DNA of 64,000 bases from Deroplatys truncata (taxonomy: Eukaryota > Arthropoda > Insecta > Mantodea > Mantidae), in contig CM060990.1 of assembly GCA_030765065.1 (NCBI GenBank), positions 215,799,290 to 215,863,289 of the forward strand, read 5' to 3'. Made by a program: the position numbers and the translations under genes. The notes beneath the pieces were generated by a model that was not told the DNA's origin, did not search any database, and worked only from the letters and a program-made list of their open reading frames with translations. This document shows, piece after piece, positions 46,376-58,516 of this stretch (position 1 is its first letter; each line of letters starts with the position of its first letter).

Positions 46376-46986
46376 CCGTCTCCGACCTCGGCTCTGACTT
46401 CCCGGGCGTTACCCCGGCTTGGGTGAGTGGCCTATCTATACCTATCTCATCCCAAGGTCACGCCTCCCAGAACATAGACAGAGTGACCCAATCGCCGTCA
46501 GAAGTCAGCAGCTCATGCAATGGCCCCCCGCAGGACTGCAGTTGAACAGCGAATACGAACACAAACCCTACATGAGGACACGGGTGGTGTGGATGACGCC
46601 ATTACCCACTCATCCAGCTGCGCACCTCGTACGCGGGTATCCGTCAGGCTGTGTCCACGGAGGATTAAAGTAAAAGGTTAAAAGAAACTAAAAGTGTGTG
46701 GGCGTTTCGCACTCAAGGTAGGCCGGCGAAGAAGGAAAAGAGATGTGTAAATGAATGGACGTGGTGCGAAATGTGCAGAAATAGAAGAGAGAATAAAGAA
46801 ACGATGGCAAGGGGTGTCATGGAATGAAATGCACAGAACGCTCGAGAGCCTACCTTGAGTCCCTCGGTCACGAGAATGAACCCACCTCGACCGGGCGGGG
46901 ATGAAGCGATGAAGATGGCGATGAATAGCTCGGGAACCCCCGGGTACGCCAACAACCGTACTCACATAAGGTGAGCCCTGGGGGGC

Positions 46987-47521
46987 TATATGCATCTCAC
47001 CTTAGGGTCACACCTCCCAGAACATAGACAGAGGGACCCAATCGCCGTAAGAAGTCAGCATCTCGTGCAATGGCCCCCCGCGGGACTACAGTTGAACAGC
47101 GGATACAAACACAAACCCTACATGACGACCCCGGGTGGTGGGGATGACGTCATTACCCACTCACCCAGCTGTGCACCCAGTGCGCGGGTATCCGTCAGGC
47201 TGTGTCCACGGAGGATTAAAATAAAAGGTAAAAGAAACTAAAAGTGTGTGGGTGTTTCGCATGCAAGGTAGGCCGGCGGAGAAGAAAAAGAGATGTGCGA
47301 ATGGTTGTGGCGCGAAATGGTCGGATATAGACTAGCGAAGAAAGAAACGATGTCGAGGGGCGACATGAAATGAAATGTAAAGAATGCACGAGAGCCTACC
47401 TTGTATTCCCCGATCACGAGAACTAACCCACCTCGACCGGACGGGGATTAAGATGGCGATGAATGGCTCGGGCACCTCGGGTATGCCTAACCCGTACTCA
47501 CAAAAGGTGAGCCCCTGGGGT
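46987..47521 (-). mobile_element. I-group LINE copy N, 5' UTR only
   Basis: 535 bases matching the family's 5' untranslated region, ending at the same 5' terminus (GTGAGCCCCTGGGG on the plus strand) before unique intron DNA. Only the 5' leader is present and nothing downstream of it, the opposite of usual LINE truncation. Confidence 0.86.
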
Positions 47522-48652
47522 GGACTTTGAACCTTAGGTCTTAAGAGAGCAGGTTGGGCTTCACTGGTTTACACTGTAACTTATAGTTTTTTCTTGGCTA
47601 ACAGCACAGAGCACTTATGATATAAAACGCAATCAGAATGCATCCCCATTTCACAATTTTTACACATTGTTCTAGAACTCTTCCTCTTCCCATCCCTCCT
47701 AGAACACACACACCACTCTTTCCTTGGTTTCACCCAGTTTTAGCAAATTTTGGTCCAGTTTTTTCACCTTGAACTTCAGAAGTCCCAGTACAACCGATTT
47801 TTCCTCTAGCCAGTCATTAGCAAAACCTTTTATTATTGACACTGTGAATCGCAATCTGGTCATTGGCCCAGTATGCTATTCTGTGATGGACAGTAATAAA
47901 AAACTGCAAGAAATCACAGTAAATATACAAGCCAGGCACAAAACAAACAACACCACATCTTTATCACTCACTATTGCTGGCATGCTACAATGGCCAATGA
48001 ATGCCCTCAAAAAGAAAAATTAAATAAACAAGAAATATAGACATTAACAAACAGACAATGCTGCCAATATGCAGTTTAAACATCATAGATTAGCAAGACA
48101 AAGGCACTTACAGATCTGTTGCACAAATTGTAAATTATTTGAACGTAAACCCAGCCTCTGCGGATAAGATCGGCTCTTGATAATTTACATGCACAAATTG
48201 CATTAGCTCACATCAGTTCTTGGCAATCTAAGGGTTATCATGCAGGAGGCTAAAATTTTTATTTGGATCCTGTTTTTCTGTATTAATAGTTTTTCCCAAA
48301 TAATTAACTCAACGAGGCTTTAGATAGTTTTTGTTAATTTTGTTTCCTTTTCCACACTGGGTTTTGTTGCCCAGAAATGATATGCTACTGCATATTTTTA
48401 TGCTTCTTTGTATTTAATGTACCTTTGATCCTCCTAAAGCCGAAGCCAATGCTCCTCTTTGTTTTGTCAATACAATCTCTCTCACAGTCACTGCAGCTTT
48501 TCTCGTACATATACGCCTACATTTTGTGAACAAGAATTTTTTTTTTTGCATTTATCTAATAAGGGACTTTAAGCTACATGCAGAGGCAGGATGCCTCCAA
48601 AACATCATTGAAAGTAATTTAGCACAATAGTGAAGTTTCAGTATCATTCATT
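47522..48652. other. Intron 1 unique DNA
   Basis: Non-repetitive AT-rich sequence between LINE copy N and the hAT element. A forward open stretch of 99 codons at 47724-48023 is low in complexity and resembles nothing I know. Confidence 0.45.
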
Positions 48653-48660
48653 GTTATTAT
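48653..48660. repeat. hAT target-site duplication, left
   Basis: GTTATTAT, identical to 51824-51831. Confidence 0.92.
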
Positions 48661-51600
48661 CAGGGTTAGGATTTCTAGGTGCGCACCTTTTTTCTTAGGG
48701 TAAGTTAAAGCTGTGCAGAAAGATATCACAGTGTGAAATTTTGTTTCCAGTTGCAAAAAGAGGCATTTTTTCTCGCACCTTTTTCCCTTTTTGGCACCTT
48801 TAAGCCATTATTCCCCAACCATGCCCATAATCCCCTTTTTCGCCGTTTTTTATTTTAAGTTTCATTCCAATTTATTCTTTAACTTTCAATTAACATCTCC
48901 TCAGCATGCTGTGTACATGCGAATAGTAAGCCTACCTCTTTCAGTAAACGTCGCGCAGGAATTGAAAGCACACACGCAACAATGGAAAATAATTGTGTCT
49001 TCGACGAAAACCTCTTTCTCTCGCTTTACCGCTATAAAGTAGCCTGCAATAATGCAATTGACAATTAGTGATTCTATCCCACCAGAATCAGTAGCCTGCT
49101 GTTCGTGAATGTGTTTGTTACTGTGAGAGACGTGATCTGTTTGCATGGAGGCGAAGGCTGGGCACGCAGAGATGGCAGTAACCTCACCCGTGCAGTTCTG
49201 AGAATTATTAAGATTAGATTAGATTAGATTGTATTCTGTGAGTTCACTAGCAGCCATAAAGGCTTGTGAACATAGAACATGTCAAGGAAATGTACAAAAA
49301 TTATATATAAACATAAATATTACATAGAATATGGAACATTTGAAATAAAATATACATACTATATGCGTGTTAAGGAAATGACTGGGTTAAGACTGGGTTC
49401 TGCTCGAAACCAGTAGAAATCGCTGAGACTGAAGTTCCAGCATGAATGAGAACATTCTGGTAATTGTTGCAGTGTTATAAGAGAATGTGGACAGTGAATG
49501 GATGCAAGAGTGAGCTGTGTGACAGTCGCATTGTGTTAGCAATGAACTAGTGTTAGCTCTCCAAACGAGTGTACTAGTATTAGATTTTACCATGACAAAG
49601 GTGTCCAGTGCTCAATTTATTGTTCTGGCTGAGGAATTCATTCAAGATTTCATAGACACTGATGGAACTGTTATGCGATGTACTATTTGTGATTCAGGAA
49701 TTTTGTTAGACAAAAAACACCAGCGAGATCACATCAAACAACACATTTCCAGCTCTAAGCATCAAATAAACAAGACTCTTCAAGCAAACAAATCACTGTA
49801 ACCTCTATTACGAAATGCATTTCAACAAAGTTCTTGAAAAAGCCAACATTTGAAGGAATTGAACATTGACTTGTGTGCAGCTCTTACTCAAGCAGGAATT
49901 CCACTCAATAAGGTGAACCATCAAGCCTTCAAGGGATTTCTTGAAAAATACACAGAGGTCAATACCCGATGAAAGTACTTTAAGAAAAAACTACATGTAG
50001 CCTGTTTACCAAGAAACCACAGAAAGAATCAAGGAGAAAGTGTCTAATTGCGATGCAAGAATCATTGTGGATGAAACCATAGACTCAATGGAATGATATG
50101 TTTTGAACATTTTAGTTTTTCCCTTAGCAGGGGAGAAAGTCAAACCCATGTTGTTAAAAATTTACGAGCTGCAGGAAGCCAATGCCAGTACAGTAATGCA
50201 ATCCATTATGCACTTCTGCCAAAAACTCTGGCCTACTGGTATCGAGTTTGAAAAACTTCCTCTTGTGGTTATGGACCAGGTTCCATACATGGTTTCAGCT
50301 ATTAACCAATTGAAACCTGTATTTCCTAACTTGAAGCATGTGACATGCTTGCCCTGAAGAAGATTCTACTGAAAGCTCTGAGCCGTGTTGTTTATTACAG
50401 GGAAATCACTGGCCTGCCCCTTCCAAATTTCCCGGTCATTACTCGCTGCGGATCTTGGACTGAGTGCGCTGCTATGTTGTCTGAGAATTTTGACAACATT
50501 AAAGAGTTTGTGCTTTCTTTGGATCCATCCAATGCAGGTGCAATTTCCAAGGCACAGCAACTTCTGTTACCAGAGGAAATACATAATTTGCAGACAGAAC
50601 TATATTGTGTCCATAGTTACAAGTACCTGCCTGCAGCTATTAAACGATTGGAAGAACAAGGTCTGGAAAAGGCAAAATAATAGGATATTTTTAATTCCAT
50701 GAGGGAGCAGTTAGATGGCTTTGCCAAAGACAAACTTGAATCTAGTCTTCAGAAGAATCCAGACATTGAGGAACTCGCCACATCTGTAGAGTTGCCATGA
50801 TGAGTGGATACAAGGTTTGCCCACTGGTTTCTGTGGATGGTGAAAGAAGCTTTAGCATCTACAAAGACATTCTATCTCCTAATAGAAACATACTTACTTT
50901 TAAAAAATGTGGAGATGCTTAATGTCTTGAAGTAAAACAGCTTCATGTTTTTTTCTTCCTTTGATGAGTGATAATTTGATGTACTTGTTTGTAGTTCAAT
51001 AAATTAGAATAGAGGAAAGAGAAATCGTTGAATTAGTTAAGGGAATGCACAACTGAAATTAACCGAAAATTTAAAAAAATCTTTAAAAAAAAAAAAATTC
51101 TCCATTGCTTTTAGTTTTAGAATCCAGTTTTATTTTTTACCTAGTGAATGCTTCAGGATTGTTACGAGACATTTTAAATACCCTTGCGCATTTTATTACT
51201 ATCTGTTTATTTTTTTAAAACTTTATTTTAAGATGTTTCTTATTTTCAGCATTTCTGCATATTCAAAATGTTCCACATGATGTAGTTTTCATCCATTAAT
51301 ATTGATATTTTTTATGCTTATTTCAAATACCCAAATAAATAAAACTGTCATATAATTTTTCTGTGTAATGAATAGTTTTTGCGCTACTAATTTTTGAAGA
51401 TAACAATGTATACAGAAAAAAAAATGCAAATACAAAACTGCAAAACTTTCTTTCTCTTAAACTAAGAATGGCAGAAAAAAAAATTTAACAGATTTTTAGT
51501 TCCTTGACTTAGAAGCAACATTTTTTTCTTTAAATGCATCATGTGTTGCATTTTGCATATGCTCATAATTTTATATTTTGAAAATTAATAACTTCAAAAC

Positions 51601-51823
51601 TAAATAAGATTTTGGATTGAAAATCAGGAAATAATTATATCTAAATAAGACTGACATGTGGTTAAAATTTCGGCCCAACTGAATGGATGGTTAGAAAATA
51701 GCAATTTCAGTTGTGCATACCCTTAAATAAACCAGCACCTTATTGTCCCTTTTTTCACCTTATTTGAGCACCTTTTCCCTTCCTTTTTTCATCTGAAATT
51801 TGCACCTAAAAATCTTAACCCTG
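48661..51823 (+). mobile_element. hAT DNA transposon with complete ends
   Basis: A 3163-bp element. The left end starts CAGGGTTAGGATTTCTAGGT and the right end is its inverted match (CAGGGTTAAGATTTTTAGGT on the minus strand). An exact 8-bp target duplication flanks it, the mark of hAT transposition. Both subterminal regions repeat the motif GCACCTTTT several times (48685-48800 and 51730-51800), likely transposase-binding sites. A GATTA microsatellite lies at 49209-49230. The transposase is broken. Confidence 0.93.
49592..50922 (+). pseudogene. hAT transposase with CGGBP1-like N-terminus, broken
   Basis: It opens MTKVSSAQFIVLAEEF, with a BED-type zinc finger at about residues 30-60 (MRCTICDSG, then HQRDHIKQHISSSKHQ). 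Next, in another frame, comes LCAALTQAGIPLNKVNHQAF, like the second half of CGGBP1-type proteins. Later pieces (50103-50357 and 50345-50680) match the RNase H-like catalytic region, including RCGSWTECA and NFDNIKEFV. The end, VCPLVSVDGERSFSIYKDIL, is the hAT C-terminal dimerisation motif, and the stop is at 50920. Stops near 49801 and 49970-50095 and frame changes near 50345 and 50680 disable it. The known host CGGBP1 gene itself derives from such an element; here the terminal repeats show it is the transposon. Confidence 0.88.
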
Positions 51824-51831
51824 GTTATTAT
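51824..51831. repeat. hAT target-site duplication, right
   Basis: GTTATTAT, identical to 48653-48660. Confidence 0.92.
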
Positions 51832-53732
51832 ACTTCACTGTTTTCCCAACATGTAATTCTGAGGTCTAGAGAATTCAAAATGTTGTGCAGTCTCTGCAGT
51901 TAGCCAGTAGTACAGGAAACTTTGGATGGTACAACACTGCAAACAGATGCAACTACAATGCACATTATCCTAAGATTGTCTTGTGTTTAAAGCATCAATA
52001 TCTGAAAATTCTGCCCATTTGTCAGTTCTGGTTGCCTCAAATTAGCCAATAATTTTTATTTTCCATTCAAGAGTATGGAGTAAGAATTCTTACCCTTATT
52101 AGCCAAGAAATTAGGAGCATGTTATTCAAGAAATTAGAGTGTCCCTAGCCTGAAAAAAGGCTCCACATCACATTTTATAAAAGAAAGCAATGACTATTAA
52201 GCTCAAGACTGGAAGGAAGGAAGGAAGGAAGGAAGGAAGGAAGGAAGGAAGGAAGGAAGGAAGGAAGGAAGGAAGGAAGAAACGAGAATTTAGCACACTG
52301 GAATTTCATAAAAACGTTTAGAAAGAGCATGAAGAACTTTTAAATGTAACTGGTGTATTTTCAAGTTCATTTTCCACATTTAGATAATTCAACACCTGGA
52401 ACTGGAATGCTGCATTACTCTTATTAGCAAGCTAAAGGCATCAAGAACCATAAGAAAAGATCCTTGTGTTAACAAAACAAAACTTTGAAGCGTACAATGT
52501 ACTGAACATAGCAAATAGCCCCAAATTCAGAGCTGATACCTTCAGGAGCAATGCTGCAGCTTGACTTGTCCAAAGGCAAACATAAATATTGATAAACAAT
52601 TTGCTTCCAAGTTTTCACTGACTGATTTCACACACCACTGAGCAAACTATGCTTCCCTATATTTACATATACTTCCCTATATACAACATTTATACCACTA
52701 CTACAATCAAAAGAATTGTAGAAATAAAGAAAATAGTAATCTATGAATACTACTGTAACACATTTAAAATCACTGGAACTTCCACATAGTGAAGCAATTA
52801 ATTAAATGATGGAAAATGAATTGATGTTAATCATATTGCTCCACTTACTAAAATTTAAAATGGGGACAATAGGTCCTTGAAACCTGTCCTGTCAATAATT
52901 TGATAAGTTGAGCAATATGAGTGTTTAACATTTATTCATTTTCCATCTTTTAACTACCGTAACAACTTTTTCATTACAACTACTTTTCTAATTGCTTTTA
53001 TTAATTAAGCATTCAAGTCATAAGACAAGTAATGTGTCTGATAAACAAGTCCAGTAGGTTTCCCAATCGTAAAGTAACACATTAAATGTACATTGTAACA
53101 ACTAATAACGTGTTCCAACTATAGATTATACAACTAGTTCAATAAGAATTACATTAGCAGCATGAGAGATGCAAAACGTTTTAAACATAGCAACCAAAAA
53201 TTAGCAAGACTGAATATTATGGGGACCAGACACAGACACTTTTATTCTGGTCCAAAAAGCAAAATAATCAGCAACTAAAGAGAATTATTTTCAAATAACA
53301 AAAACTGTAACAAACTAAAACTATTATTTAATGAAATATGTATCACTATACGTCATCAAAATGGTCCCAGATTATATGTCCCACTTTTAGAACACAACAT
53401 ATAGTGACAACTGTATTCCAAAAGCAACGATTGAAATAACTGCTTTTACCTTATGATTACTTAAGTGGATGAATACACAGTACTATCAAATAATGCTAAG
53501 TCTATTTTTCTAAAACAATAATGTTCTCAGCCTACTGAAAATTTTAGCTGCATGCCAGAATCATGCTTCAATGTTGATTCTTCATTTTTTTTCTTTCTTT
53601 TGCATACTTCACCAATCAACAATAACTAAATTTAAAATGAAGTCCTGTTTCCCTTGACTACTGTTAAAATCTTGGTTGTTATTCTAAATTATCTTTGATA
53701 AATAATTTTAATGCTTCACTATTCTACCATAC
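51832..53732. other. Intron 1 unique DNA beside exon a
   Basis: AT-rich intronic sequence with the GGAA microsatellite listed separately. It ends at the exon a splice donor (GTATGG on the minus strand at 53732). No other element was recognised. Confidence 0.5.
52211..52279. repeat. (GGAA)n microsatellite
   Basis: About 17 uninterrupted copies of GGAA. Confidence 0.97.
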
Positions 53733-53957
53733 CTCAAAGGATATCTCATCTCCAGCCTGTGCAGTGTAACGTTTAACAGAATAAGCAGCAGCAACAGCAG
53801 GTGTGTTTATAGGGCAGTTGTCCCCATCAGGCACCAGAAGACGATGACCACGGTTGTCCAACTCTAACCAATTGAGTACTGGACCACAGTTTATTTGATT
53901 TCCCGAAATTTGAGAAAATCTTGCTAAGTACTCTGTTAGAAGACAACGTATGCTTTC
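53733..53957 (-). CDS. CdGAPr: CdGAPr/ARHGAP32-33-like gene, exon a (PX-side region to SH3)
   Basis: 225 bases, exactly 75 codons, phase 0 at both ends. It encodes ESIRCLLTEYLARFSQISGN, QINCGPVLNWLELDNRGHRL, LVPDGDNCPINTPAVAAAYS and VKRYTAQAGDEISFE. The GPVLxWxExDNRGxxLLV and INTPAVxAAxxxKRYTAQAxDExSFE blocks are diagnostic of ARHGAP32/33/CdGAPr, where they join the PX-like part to the SH3 domain. The acceptor is a T-rich tract ending CACACAG before 53957; the donor is GAG|GTATGG. Exon b continues SFE-VGDMISV in phase. Exons for the PX domain proper and the start codon were not found in the 10 kb upstream and must lie outside the window. Confidence 0.95.
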
Positions 53958-54691
53958 CTGTGTGCAAAAAAGGAGTTTCAGAAAGGGTTATCATGAAACA
54001 ACATCTTCGATATAATACATAGAAGTGGTTGCAAATATACAATTTCACTAAAATTGATTAAATACCTCAGAACTAGTTTCGAGGAATCACTTCCTCATCG
54101 TCAGCTGATTGCAACTCATCACTTTAAAAAACCAGACCTACTCACTGCTATTTCATAATTCTGCATGCCAAATAAAATCCAAATAACAGAAAATGCATAC
54201 TGTTCACAGAATTTTCTGAGGTAATGTTATTCTTTATCATACATGGAAAACACATTTAAACAAATATTTAGACCAATAATATTTCAATAGGACAAGTTTG
54301 AAACCCAGTTGAGTCAAGCTGCTCTGACTGTCTTTGTTATTCAGATTATTGCTCATCCTTAAAGTGAATTTAATATAAACTTTCAATTTGCAAGATTTGT
54401 TACTTTCTTCATATTTGAAAGTGTGAACTACAGAATGCACATATGGTCAATAACCTATTTTTCATTGCTTTGTCAAAAATTTGGTTTCTTTTATCTATTT
54501 TTACACTGGAGGCAACTTGATTAAATGCTTCTACTGCCATACAGTGCACTCCTCCCTGATAATTTTACAAAATATTTTATATTTAGTGAAGAACTGTGTG
54601 TAGACATAACTGTTTCACAGTTTATATACTTAGTGACAAGACATTACACAAATGAAAAAACTTACTGTAGACCCCTGTTGTTTCAAAATTG
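53958..54691. other. Upstream intron, unique DNA
   Basis: AT-rich sequence between exon a and the third LINE run. A short stretch at 54070-54120 (GAGGAATCACTTCCTCATCG) is itself an imperfect inverted repeat and may be a transposon remnant. Nothing else was recognised. Confidence 0.45.
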
Positions 54692-55938
54692 AATAATGAT
54701 GATGATGATGATAATGAGATAGGGTTTAAGGGCGCTAAACATCTAGGGTCATCAGCGCCCTTACAATGTATGAAATGTAAACCCCCAAAACCAAAACACG
54801 GTACACAAACCCACTATGTCAAAAACTAAAAGACAAACCAAACACTAATACCTAAAAACCAACACACTAAAAGCATTGTCAATAAAAGAGTAAAACAACG
54901 TGTCAAGAATTGTAGAATACGAAGGACATGAGCGTCATATGTCCGCCGGGGAGAAGAGCCCCATTAAAACAGACAATAGAAAATCACAAAGCTAAAAGAC
55001 GCTCAGCGCATCAAATGTGCCGATTAAAACCACTGTCACTTATAAAACGTAAAATCAATCCTACAGCACGCGCGTCGTCTACCAAAACATTGGCTATGCC
55101 AACAGGCAGACCCAATCGAATGCCCAACGGAGCTAAAACTTGACACTCTGTTAAAATATGACACACCGTTATGGGCGCATCACACTGCTCACACAGTGGT
55201 GCGGGGTCACCACTGAGCAGGTATCTATGGCTAAAAAGACAATGTCCGATACGTAAACGTGTTAAAATCACCTCTTCTCGACGAGAGGAGCGAGAAGAGG
55301 TACCCCAGACTAACGGAAGAGGTTTAACCTCCCGCAACTTGTTCCGCCTAAGAACCGCCCAACCATCGCGCCAGCGCGAAAGGATACGGTATCGTAAAAT
55401 AACATAAAAATCTGAGGAAGGAACTACACAGGTAAAACATCTGGGTGATAAAAGCGCCGATTTGGCAGCGGCGTCAGCAGACTCGTTCCCTGAGATGCCC
55501 ACATGACCTGGAATCCAAACGAGGGAGACGCTGATGCCAGAAGCACCAAGCGAGTGGAGCAGGTCATAAATGCGCTGTACGAGCGGATGGTAGGTGTACA
55601 GCGCGTTAATACTATGAAGGGCACTCAGAGAGTCCGTACAAACAACACAACGCCGTAAGACGTGCCGCTGAATGTATAAAACACATTGATAGATACTAAA
55701 AAGTTCGGTGGTATAAATCGAACATTGCCCGGGTAAACGAAAGGTAAAAGTATGTGCACCAAAAACAAAGGCACATCCTACTCCAACATCAGTCTTAGAC
55801 CCATCAGTATAAATAAAGTGACAGTCCCCGAATTGCGCCTGTAGTTCTAAAAATGCGGATCTAAGGTCTGAAGCAGGGGTCTCATTCTTCGGCATCAACG
55901 TTAACCCAAGGTGACAGTGGGCCTCAGCGCGCGACCAA
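54692..55938 (-). mobile_element. I-group LINE copy O, 5'-truncated, RNase H intact
   Basis: It begins with an (ATGATG)-type tail and an intact hairpin near 54727-54763. The ORF2 end from 55938 to 55011 is open for about 309 codons. All RNase H motifs are present (FIYTDGSKTDVGVG, TELFSIYQ, CTDSLSALHS, WIPGHVGISGNESADAAAK), as is the final CEQCDAPITVCHILTEC, where the usual RH is CH. It is cut at 55938 and followed at once by the tail of copy P. Confidence 0.88.
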
Positions 55939-57950
55939 GTGATGATGATGAGATGCGGTTTAAGGGCGCTCAACAGCTATGGTCATCAGCGCCCTTACAA
56001 AGTATAAAATGGAAAGTCCAAAAATAAAATAGGGGTAAAAAACCGCTGGTACAACACCACTATAAAATAAGCCATCGATGTCGAAAATTTAAAATCCAGA
56101 AATTAAAACACGGGACAAAAACCCGCGTAGTCGATACAATAAAATACATATCAATGTCTAAAAAACAACCACACTAAAACCTGTGCAAATCAAATAATAA
56201 AAGAGTAAACTACGTGTCAGGATCTGTAGAAGCCAAGGGTCCAGAGTGTCATATGACTCCAAGAGAGAACAGCCACCCCATTAAAATGGACAATATAAAA
56301 TCACAAAACTAAAACACGTTCCGCGCATTAAATGCGTCGAATAAAACCGCTGTCACGGATAAAACATAAAAGACTTTCTACAGTATACGCGTCGTCTGCC
56401 AAAATGTCGGCTAAACCATCAGGCAGAGCCACACGAGCGCGCAATTGTGCTAAAATCTGACACTCCGTTAAAATATGACACACTGTTAAGGGTACAGCAC
56501 ACTGATCACACAGTGGTGCGGGACACCACTAAGCAAGTGTCTATGACTAAAAATGCAATGTCCGATACGAAGTAGTGTTAAAATCACCTCTTCCCGACGA
56601 GAAGCACGAGAAGAGGTGACCCAGACAGCCGGGAGAGGTTTAACCTCCCGCAATTTGTTCCCCCTAAGGGCCGCCCACTCATCGCAACAACGCGAGAGGA
56701 TGCGGTGTCGTAAAAGAACATAAGAATCTGAGGAGGGAACAACACAGGTAAAACATCTGGGCGATAAAAGTGCCGATTTGGCAGCGGCGTCGGCAGACTC
56801 ATTACCTGAGATGCGCACATGACTCGGAATCCACACGAAGGAGACGCTGGTGCCAGAAACACCGAGCGAGTGGAGGAGATCATGTATGCGTTGTACTAGT
56901 GGTTGGTAATTGTACAGCGCGTTAATACTCTGAAGGGCACTCAGGGAGCCTGCGCAAAGAACACAGTGCTGTAAATCGTGCCGCTGGATGTATAAAAGTG
57001 CCTGATAAATACTAAAAAGTTCGGCGGCAAAAATCGAACATTGCCCCGGTAAACGAAAGGTAAAACTATGCTGACCAAAAAAACAGGCACACCCTACTCC
57101 AACATTAGTCTTAGACCCATCAGTGTATATAAAATGAAAGTTCCCGATTTTTGCCCAGAGTTCTAAAAAAGCTGATCTAAGAACTGTAGAAGGGGTCTCA
57201 GTCTTCGGCATCGACGTTAGCCCAAGGTGACAGTGGGCCTCAGCGCGCTACCATGTAGGAAAAAGCGTTTTTCCCCTGGGAAGGGCCGGCGCTGACGCAA
57301 CGTCCAAATGCCGAAGGAGTTGTCGAAATCGAAACCCTGGAGCTAGTAATACAGAGGAGCTAACTAAATATTGTCGATCAAGCGAATCCTCGTAAAATAA
57401 CTCGAAGGACGGGTGGTTAGGCAAGCTTGGGAGTCGACAGGCATAGCTGCACAAAAGCATCTCACACCGGAAGGACAGCGGAGGCTCTGCAGTTTCAGCA
57501 GACTGGGAACAGGGCTGGTTGGAAAGACACCCGTAGCGACTCTTATTCCACGATGGTGAATGGCATTCAATCGACATAACACAGATGGACGTGCCGACGA
57601 ATAAACAATCCAACCGTAATCAAGCTTGGATCGGACCAAAGAGCGATAAAGGTCCGATCAGCTACCCAGGATGTGCCACTTAAAACACGCAAAAAATTAA
57701 GAGAATGGTCACACTTTGCTTTTAAAAAGGAAATGTGCGAAGTCCAACACAACTTCCTATCAAAGATTATTAACACCAAAATATTCACCTCGTCTGAAAA
57801 CGGAAGTATCTCCGGCCCAAGATGGAGAGACGGCGGAGGGAAATACATCCGGCGCCAGCAGTTGAAGTAGACGGATTTCTCGGCGGAGAAATTAAAGCCG
57901 TTGGCGTTACTCCAGGCGTAGAGACGGTCGATATAGCTCTGGAGACGGCG
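55939..57950 (-). mobile_element. I-group LINE copy P, 5'-truncated in the RT
   Basis: A TGATGATGATGAG tail, intact hairpin near 55965-56001, 3' untranslated region, and ORF2 from the C-terminus through RNase H (57211-56486, with WIPSHVRISGNESADAAAK, the catalytic-region Gly changed to Ser) to the RT thumb in several frames. It ends at 57950 in the RT block for LYAWSNANGFNF. Small deletions remove a few codons of the thumb. Confidence 0.85.
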
Positions 57951-58199
57951 TGAGAGGTGAGATGATGTGTAAGGGCGCTCAACATCTAAGGTTATTAGCG
58001 CCCTTAAAATGTATAAATATAAAAGTTAAAAGCCAAAATTTAAAATATCACACACAAACCCGCTTGGTCTAAAACAGTAAAAAAAAACCCAGACCAAATT
58101 CTAAAACCTACCACACTGAAATCATGGTCAATAAAGGAATAAAACGTGTCAAGAACTGTAGAACGCAAGGGACATGAGCGCCTTATGTCCGTCGGGGAT
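57951..58199 (-). mobile_element. I-group LINE copy Q, 249-bp 3' end
   Basis: A short degenerate tail (TGAGAGGTGAGATGATG), decayed hairpin and the first 200 bases of the 3' untranslated region. It is joined directly to the tail of copy R. Confidence 0.82.
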
Positions 58200-58516
58200 T
58201 GATGATGATGATGATGAGATGGGGCTTAAGGGCGCTCAACTGCTATGGTTATTAGCGCCCTTACAATGTATAAAATATAAAATTGAAAAGCCAAAGACTA
58301 AAAAACCACGCGCAAAGTCGCTTGGTCAAAAACACTAAAAAACACAACAGACCAAAGACTAATATCTACACACTAAAATCATGGTCACTAAAAGAATAAA
58401 ACAACGTGTCAAGAACTGTAGAATGCAAGGGACATGAGCGCCTTATGTCCGTCGGGGTGAAGAGCTCCATTAACTCTGACAATATACAATCTCTAAGTTA
58501 AAAGACGCTCAGCGCA

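Larger units (their letters stand above)
43469..46986 (-). mobile_element. I-group LINE copy M, complete 5' end but lacking its 3' half
   Basis: It starts abruptly inside the RT (MERVINGR) next to the 5' terminus of copy L. It then holds the N-terminal part of the RT, the whole endonuclease, ORF1 and the 5' untranslated region up to the family terminus near 46986. No thumb, RNase H or 3' untranslated region of this copy can be found on the other side of L. Confidence 0.86.

Noticed and set aside
49592-49801. Host CGGBP1-like gene
   Set aside because: It lies inside a hAT element with terminal inverted repeats and an 8-bp duplication, and the frame is broken.
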